DNA from: Iodobacter sp025352645 | GTDB lineage: Bacteria; Pseudomonadota; Gammaproteobacteria; Burkholderiales; Chitinibacteraceae | NCBI RefSeq assembly: GCF_033446605.1 | Contig: NZ_JAWQUO010000003.1 | Span: forward strand, 135,341 to 199,340 | DNA: 64,000 bases | Direction of reading: 5' to 3' | Part shown: positions 42,336 through 51,173 of the stretch, in pieces | Layout: each line of letters opens with the position of its first letter | Position numbering within the stretch: the first letter of the stretch is position 1 | Program-made: the position numbers and the translations under genes | Notes under the pieces: generated by a model | Database searches by the model: none | Seen by the model: only the letters and a program-made list of their open reading frames with translations | What the model was told of the DNA's origin: nothing

Positions 42336-43604
42336 ATGATTGCTTTAAACAATAACCGATACCACGCCACTATTTCTGTTCTATCCGAAATGCTGGTCTT
42401 TGCCGCCCCATCCGATGCCACAATGTCGCGTTTCTTTCGCAGCAACCCCAATCTGGGTGGGCAAGATCGCCACATGATCGCTGAGTGCGTTTATGGCATT
42501 TTGCGTAATAAAATTCGCCTAGAGTGGGTTTTGGGCGGCCCAAGCAATGCACGCAGTTTGCTCACGGCTTACTTAGTGGTGGTGGAGCGCCGTAATCTAC
42601 GTGAATGCGGCGATTGGTTTCCAGATACCGAAAAAGACACCTTTGCTCTATGCAAAAGCAAAAAACTCGCCGAAGCACCGGTCTATGTACGCGCTGATTT
42701 GCCAGAATGGGTGGTTGCGGATCTCATCGCTGGTGGCATGAGTGATACCGATATCCTAGCGCTTGGCGCGGGCCTGCAAGGCGCTGCGGCACTGGATCTG
42801 CGTGTAAACAGCTTAAAAGCTAAACGCGAGCAAGTGGCTGCCGAGCTAAAAGACGTGGGCGGAATCGATACCACCCCAACGCCATACTCACCTTGGGGCC
42901 TGCGCGTCACCGGCAAGCCTGCCATCAATAAATACCGCGCCTTTACCGAAGGCCGCGTAGAAGTGCAAGACGAAGGCAGCCAATTGCTAGGCTTGCTGAC
43001 GGGCGCTAAGCGCGGCCAAATGGTAGTGGATTTCTGCGCAGGTGCGGGCGGTAAAACGCTGCTGCTGGGCGCAATGATGAATTCTAGCGGCCGTTTGTAC
43101 GCTTTTGATGTATCAGAAAAACGCCTGAACAACTTCAAGCCACGCTTGGCCCGCTCTGGCCTATCTAACGTGAATGCGCAGCTGATTTCTAGCGAAAATG
43201 ATCAAAAAATTAAGCGCCTCGTGGGCAAAATTGACGCGGTATTGGTGGACGCACCTTGCTCTGGCATGGGTACAGTACGCCGTAACCCAGACTTGAAATT
43301 CCGCCAAAATCCAGCCAGCGTAGCCGAACTGAACGCCATGCAAACCAGTATCTTGGCTTCCGCTTCCCGCCTAGTGAAGCCTGCAGGCCGCTTGGTTTAC
43401 GCCACATGCAGCTTCTTGCCATCCGAAAACGAAGCCATTGTTGAAGCTTTTCTTGCCGCCAATCCAGATTTCAAACTGCTGGATGCGCCAGAGCTACTGA
43501 AAGCCGAGCAAGTAGAAATCGAGCTAACCGGCCCTTACTTCAAGCTATCCCCGCACCTGCATCAGGCCGATGCGTTTTTTGCAGCGGTAATGCAAAAAAT
43601 TTGA
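42336..43604 (+). CDS. RsmB/NOP-family RNA cytosine methyltransferase
   Basis: A 422-residue SAM-dependent m5C RNA methyltransferase of the RsmB/NOP family. SAM-binding motif VDFCAGAGGKTLLL, catalytic cysteines in DAPCSGMGTVRRNPD and YATCSFLPSEN. The N-terminal 140 residues hold a NusB-like helical part. Whether it modifies 16S C967 (RsmB) or another site cannot be judged from sequence. Confidence 0.9.
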   Translation: MIALNNNRYHATISVLSEMLVFAAPSDATMSRFFRSNPNLGGQDRHMIAECVYGILRNKIRLEWVLGGPSNARSLLTAYLVVVERRNLRECGDWFPDTEKDTFALCKSKKLAEAPVYVRADLPEWVVADLIAGGMSDTDILALGAGLQGAAALDLRVNSLKAKREQVAAELKDVGGIDTTPTPYSPWGLRVTGKPAINKYRAFTEGRVEVQDEGSQLLGLLTGAKRGQMVVDFCAGAGGKTLLLGAMMNSSGRLYAFDVSEKRLNNFKPRLARSGLSNVNAQLISSENDQKIKRLVGKIDAVLVDAPCSGMGTVRRNPDLKFRQNPASVAELNAMQTSILASASRLVKPAGRLVYATCSFLPSENEAIVEAFLAANPDFKLLDAPELLKAEQVEIELTGPYFKLSPHLHQADAFFAAVMQKI

Positions 43605-43624
43605 TGCTGCGTGTCTGGTGATCA

Positions 43625-43653
43625 AAAAAGCCCATCTCTACGATGGGCTTTTT
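43625..43653. terminator. bidirectional terminator
   Basis: AAAAAGCCCATC (43625-43636) and GATGGGCTTTTT (43642-43653) with loop TCTAC, between convergent genes (methyltransferase and S9 peptidase). Confidence 0.9.
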
Positions 43654-43656
43654 GCA

Positions 43657-46026
43657 TTATTGGGCCTTTAAATATTTCTCTAGCCACTGATCTTGTTCCC
43701 ACAGCATTTGCATGATGGATTCGCGGGCGCGGTAGCTGTGGCTTTCGTTGGGCAGCATGACTAAGCGCGCTCTGGTGCCTAGTCCTTGTAGCGCTTGGTA
43801 CATGCGCTCGCTTTGGATGGGGAAGGTGCCGGAGTTGTTGTCCATTTCGCCGTGAATAAACAGCAGCGGGTCTTTGATTTGGTCGGCGTAGTTAAACGGT
43901 GCCATGGCTTGATATACGTCTTTGGCCTCCCAAAAGCTGCGGTCTTCGGATTGAAAGCCAAACGGGGTGAGCGTGCGGTTATATGCGCCAGATCTGGCGA
44001 TGCCTGCTTTAAATAACCGCGTATGGGCCAGCAGATTGGCGGTCATAAATGCGCCGTAGCTATGGCCACCAATGGCAATTTTATTGCGATCGGCTACGCC
44101 TAATTTCACTACCGCATCCACTGCCGCCTCGGCATTCATTTTTAGCTGTGGCAGATAGTGATCGTTGGGCTCGGTTTTGCCTTCGCCCACAATCGGCATG
44201 GCGGGGTTATCTAGCACGGCGTAGCCACGGGCCAGCATGGCTTGCGGGCCAAAATAGCTGATGCGATTAAAGCGGTAAGGCGATTCGCGCACTTGGCTGG
44301 CGAGTTGGGCGTTTTTAAATTCGCGCGGATAGGCCCACATCAGCATCGGCAGCGGGCCATCTTGCTTAGCGTTGTAGCCAGCGGGCAGATACAGCGTGGC
44401 GTCTAGCTGTACGCCATCGGCACGTGGGTACTGGATTTTCTGCTTTTGCACATCCTTAAGCTGCGGGGTGGGATGTGGGAAAGCGGTGAGCGCCCGTACT
44501 GTGGCGCCAGTATGCAAATAAAAATTGGGCCGCTCGCTTGTACTTTCGCGGCTGCTGATAAATTCTGCATCACTCAGTATGGCAAGCGGGGATTCGTAAT
44601 ACGGTGCTTGAGATTGCCATAGCCGCGTAGATTTTTTGTTGGCTAGAGAGTAGCGGTCTAAAAAGGGCCGGTCGCCCTCTGGGCCAGCACCTTCACCGAT
44701 CAGGTAAATGGCATCGCCATTTTGTTTGATCACGCTCTGGCCGTAGGCGTTTTTGCTGGTCACCGGATCGCCCGCGTCGGCGTAGCGGTCTTCAGATTTG
44801 CGGGCAAAGAGTAGCTCGGGCATTTGCTCAGGCTGGCTAGGCTGGATGCGCCAAGTGCGGGTATCGCGGGTTTTCCACCAGCTTTCTTCAATAATGGCCA
44901 GATGATCGTCGCCCCACAGTACAGAAGCGCCGCGCCATGCTAAATCGATGAGTTTTTGGGCTGGGGCATTAAACGGTGCCGCCTGTTGATAAAGGGTGTC
45001 GCGGATGTTCGCTTCTTTACTTGGATCGCCACCGTCTTGGGCTTCTAGCCAAGTAAGCGTGGCGGGTTGATCGTTTCGCCATGCAAAATCACGCGGGCCA
45101 CTGGCCACGGCATCATTACCAGGTGGGATACGGTCTTGCAAAGGTCGCTCTGCAATGGTTTTGATAAGCTTGCCTTGGCGATTCCATACTTCATAAGTCT
45201 GCGGAAAATAAGACACGGGCAGCAGGTAGGAATAGGGGCGGCGTAAAGATTGGGTGAAAATTAGTTGCCCATCAGGCGAGGCACTGGCGGCGAGCAGGGT
45301 GAGCGGTTTGGCGATTTTTTTGATCTCGCCATTTAAATTCACGGTGGCGAGCTGGCTTTGTAAGTGCCAGTCGAGCAAATCTGCATCTGCCGGTGTTTTT
45401 AGCATATCAGGGTAGGTGCGAATTTGGCTTTTGCTGCCTGGCTGGCTGTCTTGGGTATTGGGGCCAGTTGGTGTAGCGGGGGCGTTAGGAGCGCTGCCTG
45501 CGGGTGCTAGCTGCACCAGTAATTGCTCGCTAGCGCTAAGCCAGCTGAAACCCGCGCTGCTGCTGGTATTGAGCGGTTCTTTGATCAGCTGCTTGGCACT
45601 GGCATTAGCAATATCCAGCAACCATAGCTCCACGCCTTGATTACCCCAGCGGCTAAATGCCACCCAGTGCTCATTGGCCGACCAAGCGGTGTCGGCAATA
45701 CGTGCATCCTTAGGCAGGCCACTTACCGCGCGGCTTTGGCCGGTTTTAATATCTAAGAGGCTGATACCGCTAGCAAAATCAAAGCGGCTCTGGCTGCGCA
45801 TTTTTGGGTTTAGCCGCAGCCCCGCAAGTTTTAATTCTGGCTGGGCTACATCGGCAATGCTGGGTAAACCGGGCAGGTTGAGCAATAGCGCGGTGCCGTG
45901 CTTGGGCCCAAGACGAAACAACGGCCCGCGAGGTGCATCGACTAAGGCTTGCAGTTCAGCGGGGGGAGTTTGATAGGCGTTGACGATAGGACTCATAAAT
46001 AAGGCAATCAGCAGTAAGCGGCGCAT
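43657..46026 (-). CDS. secreted S9 family (prolyl oligopeptidase-like) peptidase
   Basis: A 789-residue protein with a signal peptide (MRRLLLIALFMSPIVNAY), an N-terminal beta-propeller and a C-terminal alpha/beta hydrolase. The catalytic Ser is in GGHSYGAFM (about residue 655), Asp in GEMDNNSG (about 730) and His in ESHSYR (about 762). The layout matches S9 acylaminoacyl/dipeptidyl peptidases that degrade peptides outside the cytoplasm. No ribosome site at the chosen ATG. A stand-alone gene between two terminators. Confidence 0.9.
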   Translation of the reverse strand: MRRLLLIALFMSPIVNAYQTPPAELQALVDAPRGPLFRLGPKHGTALLLNLPGLPSIADVAQPELKLAGLRLNPKMRSQSRFDFASGISLLDIKTGQSRAVSGLPKDARIADTAWSANEHWVAFSRWGNQGVELWLLDIANASAKQLIKEPLNTSSSAGFSWLSASEQLLVQLAPAGSAPNAPATPTGPNTQDSQPGSKSQIRTYPDMLKTPADADLLDWHLQSQLATVNLNGEIKKIAKPLTLLAASASPDGQLIFTQSLRRPYSYLLPVSYFPQTYEVWNRQGKLIKTIAERPLQDRIPPGNDAVASGPRDFAWRNDQPATLTWLEAQDGGDPSKEANIRDTLYQQAAPFNAPAQKLIDLAWRGASVLWGDDHLAIIEESWWKTRDTRTWRIQPSQPEQMPELLFARKSEDRYADAGDPVTSKNAYGQSVIKQNGDAIYLIGEGAGPEGDRPFLDRYSLANKKSTRLWQSQAPYYESPLAILSDAEFISSRESTSERPNFYLHTGATVRALTAFPHPTPQLKDVQKQKIQYPRADGVQLDATLYLPAGYNAKQDGPLPMLMWAYPREFKNAQLASQVRESPYRFNRISYFGPQAMLARGYAVLDNPAMPIVGEGKTEPNDHYLPQLKMNAEAAVDAVVKLGVADRNKIAIGGHSYGAFMTANLLAHTRLFKAGIARSGAYNRTLTPFGFQSEDRSFWEAKDVYQAMAPFNYADQIKDPLLFIHGEMDNNSGTFPIQSERMYQALQGLGTRARLVMLPNESHSYRARESIMQMLWEQDQWLEKYLKAQ

Positions 46027-46113
46027 GGCGTTTCATTTTAGGAGTGTATGAAGAAGTCTGTCGATTCATAGGCACTTTACATTAAGCATTTGTAGGAGGG
46101 GCAAGTTTTTTTA

Positions 46114-46136
46114 CCCACGCTGCGCATCCGCGTGGG
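46114..46136. repeat. palindromic hairpin
   Basis: CCCACGC (46114-46120) and GCGTGGG (46130-46136) with a 9-base loop, preceded by GTAGGAGGGG (46092-46101). It lies between the S9 peptidase start and the sspB terminator. Probably another GTAGG-type dispersed palindrome. Confidence 0.5.
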
Positions 46137-46143
46137 CAAAAAA

Positions 46144-46168
46144 AAATCCCACCGCTGTGGTGGGATTT
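46144..46168 (-). terminator. terminator after sspB
   Basis: AAATCCCACC (46144-46153) and GGTGGGATTT (46159-46168) with loop GCTGT, followed on the minus strand by a long T-run. It starts 3 bases after the sspB stop. Confidence 0.88.
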
Positions 46169-46170
46169 CT

Positions 46171-46569
46171 TTACTTTACAACGCGCAACTGCGGCTTGCC
46201 AGTTGGGCGGGGAGGGGTATCGGTAGGTGGGGTGTCTTCTGGCTCTATTTCATGAGTACCTTCGTACTCAAAGCCCATTCCCTCACCGTTTTCTCGGGAG
46301 AAAATTGAAACCACGCAGCCAATTGGCACCAAAATTTCACGGGAAACGCCACTAAAGCGTGCTGAAAAGCTGATGTAATCGTTACCAATCGAGAGGTTAT
46401 GCGTGGCGTTGTAGCTGATATCCAGCACAATTTCGTTATTCTTAACGTGTTCCATTGGCACTTGCATTTTGCCCATCACTCGCACAACTAAATAGGGTGT
46501 GTAAGCGTGGTCTGAGCACCATTCATGCAAGGCACGAATCAAATAAGGTTTGGTAGAGACAGTTTGCAT
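46171..46569 (-). CDS. sspB: ClpXP protease specificity-enhancing factor SspB
   Basis: A 132-residue SspB: an N-terminal Sm-like substrate-binding domain (KPYLIRALHEWCSDHAYTPY, SARFSGVSREILVP), an acidic linker, and a short C-terminal ClpX-binding tail (GKPQLRVVK). It delivers ssrA-tagged proteins to ClpXP. Downstream of sspA as usual, with an inverted repeat between them. Confidence 0.95.
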   Translation of the reverse strand: MQTVSTKPYLIRALHEWCSDHAYTPYLVVRVMGKMQVPMEHVKNNEIVLDISYNATHNLSIGNDYISFSARFSGVSREILVPIGCVVSIFSRENGEGMGFEYEGTHEIEPEDTPPTDTPPRPTGKPQLRVVK

Positions 46570-46633
46570 GATTTGTCCTTTTTAAAAAGGGAGAGGGGGA
46601 AGACAACGCTTGACTCCCTATTCCTGTTCATAA

Positions 46634-46702
46634 GTAGGGCGGGTAAAACCCGCCAGATTTAGCTGCAATAAGCTTAAAAACGGCGGGTTTTACCCGCCCT
46701 AC
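46634..46702. repeat. GTAGGGCGGG inverted-repeat element
   Basis: The 21 bases at 46634-46654 are exactly inverted at 46682-46702. Each arm is itself palindromic (GGCGGGTAAAACCCGCC). It sits between sspB and sspA. The same family occurs at 55287-55354 and about 55398-55452. Confidence 0.8.
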
Positions 46703-46725
46703 AAATTCACACTCCCAACAAGCAT

Positions 46726-47331
46726 TTACTTACGCATTGCTTTTTCGTTTGCAGTCAGCGAATCAATAAATGCTTGGCGGCTAAACAGACGTTCGCCATA
46801 TTTCATAATTGGAGCAAGTGCCTTAGTGACTTCAATACCGTAATGCTCAAAGCGCCAGATCAATGGAGCAATCGCTACATCAAGCATAGAGAACTCTTCA
46901 CCCAACATAAATTTTTGCTTAGCAAACAAAGGCGCGATTTGGGTCAGGTTATCGCGAATGGTCGTGCGCGCTTTTTCCATTTCTTTTTTGGTAGTGCCGC
47001 TGGTTTCCAGTGTTTTAACGTGGATAAACAGCTCGCGTTCAAAGTTAAACAACATTAAACGGGCGCGGGCACGCATCACTGGATCTGCTGGCATGAGCTG
47101 CGGATGTGGGAAACGCTCGTCGATATACTCGTTGATGATATTAGATTCGTACAGAGTAAGATCGCGCTCAACCAACACAGGTACTTCGTTGTACGGGTTC
47201 ATTATTGCTAAATCTTCTGGTTTGCTATGTACATCAACATCGATAATTTCGAAGTCCATGCCTTTTTCAAACAGAACAATACGGCAACGGTGACTGAACG
47301 GGCAGGATGTACCGGAATATAGCTTCATCAT
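46726..47331 (-). CDS. sspA: stringent starvation protein A
   Basis: A 201-residue GST-fold protein (MMKLYSGTSCPFSHRCRIV) that binds RNA polymerase and alters promoter choice under starvation. The PYNEVPVLVERDLTLYES thioredoxin-like part and helical C-terminal domain are intact. ATG at 47331 is used. In related genomes sspA directly follows petC. Here five signalling genes and long intergenic DNA lie between. Confidence 0.95.
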   Translation of the reverse strand: MMKLYSGTSCPFSHRCRIVLFEKGMDFEIIDVDVHSKPEDLAIMNPYNEVPVLVERDLTLYESNIINEYIDERFPHPQLMPADPVMRARARLMLFNFERELFIHVKTLETSGTTKKEMEKARTTIRDNLTQIAPLFAKQKFMLGEEFSMLDVAIAPLIWRFEHYGIEVTKALAPIMKYGERLFSRQAFIDSLTANEKAMRK

Positions 47332-47499
47332 GGCGACGGATCTCTGCAAAAGTATATGAATTGCAGCATTCTACGCAGTTTGGTGAGTTTAATCCAGAAT
47401 ACGACTATAAGTTGATGATTTTAAAGGATTAATGTTGTTGGTTCCAAATGCTTAATTTGTTTGAAATAGGCCGCTTAGAGTGTTAAATCACGATAAGAT

Positions 47500-48048
47500 T
47501 CACACCTCATCAATCATCACCGAGCCATCGGGGCCCCAGTTCACTCGGGTAATGCCTGGCATGGCGTCTTCTAGGCGTTTTAGCTCGTCGTCTTTTTCTT
47601 TTGACTGGCTACGAATTAGCCTTAATTCATCTGCTAGCCGCTGGTTTTCTACGCACAGTTTCTGAAAGCGTAAGGCTCCGCCTACCGTAGAGCGTAGCTC
47701 AAAGTCGTGCCATGGTTTGCTTAAAAAACGATAAATTTCGACTTCGTTAATGGCTAGTACAAGCCCCGCCAGATCGGTCATGCCGGATAAAATAATGCGC
47801 ACGCAGTCAGGCTGGCGATAGCGAAAATCAGTCAAGAAGGCCACGCCGTCTAAATCGGGCATGCGATAGTCGGAAATAACCAGCTGGTACTCCTGCGTTT
47901 CACTGGCTAGTAGTGCGGCTCTGGCATCTGTAAAGGTGTGGATGGTGTAGTTGGGTGACGTGCCGTCAAATTCATCCTTGGCGTTGAGCGTGCGTTTTAG
48001 CGAGGAAAGGATATTCGCCTCATCGTCGACTAGAAGGATATGCGCCAT
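47500..48048 (-). CDS. response regulator with C-terminal helical tail
   Basis: A 182-residue receiver: DDE near the start, phospho-acceptor in ISDYRMPDLDG, Thr/Ser in LSGM and Lys in LSKPWHDFE. A coiled-coil tail follows, with no DNA-binding or enzymatic domain. Its ATG shares a base with the stop of the REC/HD-GYP-like gene (TAATG). Its LSKPW pattern resembles the receivers encoded upstream, so this block has several related receivers. Likely a phospho-relay or adaptor. Confidence 0.88.
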   Translation of the reverse strand: MAHILLVDDEANILSSLKRTLNAKDEFDGTSPNYTIHTFTDARAALLASETQEYQLVISDYRMPDLDGVAFLTDFRYRQPDCVRIILSGMTDLAGLVLAINEVEIYRFLSKPWHDFELRSTVGGALRFQKLCVENQRLADELRLIRSQSKEKDDELKRLEDAMPGITRVNWGPDGSVMIDEV

Positions 48049-49376
48049 TATTTCACCTGAATGTAAATGTCTAAGCTGCTGCTGTCGGCAAGTTCAAATG
48101 CTCGGATATGGTTGACTAGTCGCTCATCCAGCACATGGTCTTTGGCCAGCAGCATAACGCCTGAGGCAATTAAATCGCGGGCCAGAATCATGAGTGGTTT
48201 TAAATCTTTGCTTTTTATCCGCAGCTCTTTGATGTCTGGTGTGTTTTCTGGCTTGGCAACGACAGAGCAGAAAGCCTCGACAATTTTAGGGTCATAACGT
48301 TTGCCACTGCCGCTTTCTATATTACTGATAGCCTCGTGTCTTGGCATAGGTTTGCCAGTTAGAAAGCCAGCTTGTAGTGCTTCAAAATCACGGCATAAGC
48401 TTAAAATTCTTGCTCCTAGTGGAATTTCGGCGGCACCTAACTTATCTGGAAAACCCAGACCGTCGTAACGTTCGTGCTGGCTGCGTATGATTTGTGAGGC
48501 GTTTTGTAATTGTTCTAAGGCCATCAGTGCGGCGTGGCCCTTGCTGGGATAGGTGCCATAGACATTGCGTTCTTGCAAATTCATTTCAACATAGGGTTTA
48601 GCGAGCAGGCTATCAGGCAGGCCAATTTTACCAATGGAGTGAAGTAGACCAGCGATAAAGGTGTCTTGCACTTCTGCTTCAGGCAGTTTCAGCTGGCGTG
48701 CAATCTGGCGTGCTAGATCGGCAATCACTCGAGCATGCCCAGCTAGTTTATCGGCCCGCATTTCCATTAAATTAGCAAATACTCGGATCGAAGTAATAAA
48801 ACCTTTTTTTAGCTTTTCATGTACTTCGTTTAATTCCAGCATGGTGAGTTCTAATTCGGCTGTGCGCACTTTAACTTGGCTTTCCAATGAGTTATTGAGC
48901 TTTTGCAGTTCTTCATTTTGGCGGATTACCACCATATTCAGCTGAGCTTTTTCTTTTTCTAGCCGTTTTATCGCCAAGGCCTCATCAACAATGCGCAGCA
49001 TTTCTTCGTCGTCCCATGGCTTAGAGACATAACGATTAATGCGCGCTTTGTTGATGGCATCGATGGTTGAATGAATATCCGCATAGCCGGTGAGTAAAAT
49101 TCGGGCGGTATCCGGCCAAGAATCCAGTGTGCTGGCTAGAAACTCCGCACCTGTCATTTCTGGCATACGCATATCTGAAATAATTAGATCTACTTTTTCT
49201 TGCGCCAGAATAAGCAAGCCTGCTGCACCGCTTTCGGCAGTTAAAACCGTATGGCCGGTTTTGCGTAACAAACGACGTAGTGCCGCAAGAATATTAACTT
49301 CATCGTCTACGCACAGCACGGTAAAGCCATGTTCTACGGGCGGCTCCGCTGTTTCGGGATGAATACTTGCTTGCAC
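48048..49376 (-). CDS. response regulator with degenerate HD-GYP domain
   Basis: A 442-residue protein: receiver (about 15-135, Asp in ISDMRMPEMTG), a coiled coil (about 135-190), an HD-GYP-like domain (about 195-375) and a C-terminal tail typical of such regulators (KPLMILARDLIASG). Active c-di-GMP phosphodiesterases need HD..., HPxxG and HHExxDGxGYP. Here the motifs read HS (LLHSIGK), YPSKG and QHERYDGLGFP, so several metal-binding residues are replaced. It is probably inactive as an enzyme and may act as a binding or partner domain. Confidence 0.85.
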   Translation of the reverse strand: MQASIHPETAEPPVEHGFTVLCVDDEVNILAALRRLLRKTGHTVLTAESGAAGLLILAQEKVDLIISDMRMPEMTGAEFLASTLDSWPDTARILLTGYADIHSTIDAINKARINRYVSKPWDDEEMLRIVDEALAIKRLEKEKAQLNMVVIRQNEELQKLNNSLESQVKVRTAELELTMLELNEVHEKLKKGFITSIRVFANLMEMRADKLAGHARVIADLARQIARQLKLPEAEVQDTFIAGLLHSIGKIGLPDSLLAKPYVEMNLQERNVYGTYPSKGHAALMALEQLQNASQIIRSQHERYDGLGFPDKLGAAEIPLGARILSLCRDFEALQAGFLTGKPMPRHEAISNIESGSGKRYDPKIVEAFCSVVAKPENTPDIKELRIKSKDLKPLMILARDLIASGVMLLAKDHVLDERLVNHIRAFELADSSSLDIYIQVK

Positions 49377-49473
49377 GATTTATCCTTTTTAGAACCTTGA
49401 TTAACAGCGCGTGGCTTTTTTAAAAAAAGTGATAAAAAATACACTCAGCCGTGATGATTATTCTTTTTATAAT

Positions 49474-51120
49474 TCATTCTTGCTGAATTGGTAGCCAGAT
49501 ATCGAAAGTGGTTCCTTCGCCAAGCACACTGCGCACCTCAATTCGGCCATGATGTTCCTGAATGATTCCATAAGAGAGTGACAATCCGAGTCCCGTGCCC
49601 TGGCCTATGGGCTTGGTAGTAAAAAAAGGATCAAAAATCCGGTTTACATGTTCGGCGGCAATGCCCTTACCATTATCGCTGAACGAAATACATACTTGCT
49701 GATCGACGCAGCGTGTGCGGATATATATTTTTCCTTGTTTTTCAATAGCATGGCTGGCGTTAACCAGCATATTCAAAAAAACTTGATTAAGCTGTGAAAT
49801 CACACAGTTAACTAGCGGTAGGTCTCCATATTCTCGAATAACTTCTGCTTTGTATTTTATTTCATTCTGAACGATATTAAGGGTGCTGTTAATTCCGGAA
49901 TGAATATCTGCATATTCCCATGTTTGATTAGAGTCAATTCTAGAAAAGTCTTTTAGATTTTGTACAATATTTTTAACTCTTTTTATGCCTTCTCTTGACT
50001 CATTAATTAATGAATTAATATCTTCTTTTATAAAATCAAAGTCTATGTTTTTTCGTTCTTTAGCTAGTATAGAATACTCTTCCATATGAGGGTGAAATAT
50101 GGATTCATATTTATCTATTAAGCCAAAAATATCATTTAAATAGCCAACTAATGCTCCAAGATTAGAGCTAACATAGCCAATAGGATTGTTAATTTCATGA
50201 GCAATACCTGCAGCAAGCTGCCCGATAGACGCCATTTTTTCTGACTGTAACAACTGATTCTGAACATTGCGCAGCTGATCATTAAGTATCAGCAGTTCTG
50301 AGTTTCTTTTTTCTATGGCAATGGTATTTCTTTGTGATTCTTCAATACGTATTTTTACCTCGTGTTCTAACGTTTCTTCACGATGTTTACTGGCAGTAAT
50401 ATTGGTACTTATTTCATAGTAGTTTTTTATTTGCCCATCGTACGTATCCATAGGTACCAGCATTGTTTCTAGCCAGTAATCTTCACCGGTTTTTGATTTT
50501 GTACAGGTTTCAAACTGTAGTGCCTGTAAAGGTTTTAAAGCCTGTAATGATCTGGAAAAGTTTTCATCAGGGACTAGGCCAATTTCAAAGCGTGTGAGCG
50601 CTAATAATTCTTTTTTTGAATAGCCGGTAAGCTGGCAAAATGGTTTGCTGACATAGACAAAGCGGCCATTATCAGTGGTAATTGCAATCAGAGCATTGGT
50701 ATTCAGTGCATTTCTTTGGATGTCCATTTCAGACATCATGTTTTCCATTTGTTGTAATAGCAGTTTGCTATAGCTGATATCTATGGCTAGTGCGGTTATT
50801 CCCGTTATTTTTCCATCGCTGTCATAATGAGGAATCCGGTGGAGCTGCATGGTTTTTTCTTGGCCATTTTTGCCTTTTAATGTGATTTCTTCATTGGTGA
50901 CACCATTGTTAAAACTGAACAGGTCACCTTTTTCTATCATTTTGGCAATATGATCTGAAAATAGATCTTTATCATATTTTCCCTGCCACTCCTCAGTATT
51001 TTTCTGAGCAAAGCTCTGCCATGCAGAGTTGGCCCATAAATAGCATAAAGAAGCGTCTTTTTGCCAAGCAGGCAAAGGCAATTGGGCGCATACACTACTG
51101 ATTAAAATAGGAGTGCTCAT
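49474..51120 (-). CDS. PAS-domain sensor histidine kinase
   Basis: A 548-residue soluble kinase: two PAS domains (about 15-115 and 135-245), a coiled coil, HisKA with the phospho-His in GIAHEINNPIGY (about residue 308), and HATPase (NASHAI N-box, DNGKGI, GTGLGLSLS). No transmembrane segment, so it senses a cytoplasmic signal. Closely related in its kinase core to the next gene upstream. Confidence 0.93.
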   Translation of the reverse strand: MSTPILISSVCAQLPLPAWQKDASLCYLWANSAWQSFAQKNTEEWQGKYDKDLFSDHIAKMIEKGDLFSFNNGVTNEEITLKGKNGQEKTMQLHRIPHYDSDGKITGITALAIDISYSKLLLQQMENMMSEMDIQRNALNTNALIAITTDNGRFVYVSKPFCQLTGYSKKELLALTRFEIGLVPDENFSRSLQALKPLQALQFETCTKSKTGEDYWLETMLVPMDTYDGQIKNYYEISTNITASKHREETLEHEVKIRIEESQRNTIAIEKRNSELLILNDQLRNVQNQLLQSEKMASIGQLAAGIAHEINNPIGYVSSNLGALVGYLNDIFGLIDKYESIFHPHMEEYSILAKERKNIDFDFIKEDINSLINESREGIKRVKNIVQNLKDFSRIDSNQTWEYADIHSGINSTLNIVQNEIKYKAEVIREYGDLPLVNCVISQLNQVFLNMLVNASHAIEKQGKIYIRTRCVDQQVCISFSDNGKGIAAEHVNRIFDPFFTTKPIGQGTGLGLSLSYGIIQEHHGRIEVRSVLGEGTTFDIWLPIQQE

Positions 51121-51173
51121 AGTGCAACCTTTAATTGATATATATTAAATAGCTATAAATGAATAAATAACAT

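Noticed and set aside
46634..46702. CRISPR-like repeat array
   Set aside because: The repeats are inverted pairs without regular spacers, and no cas genes are present.
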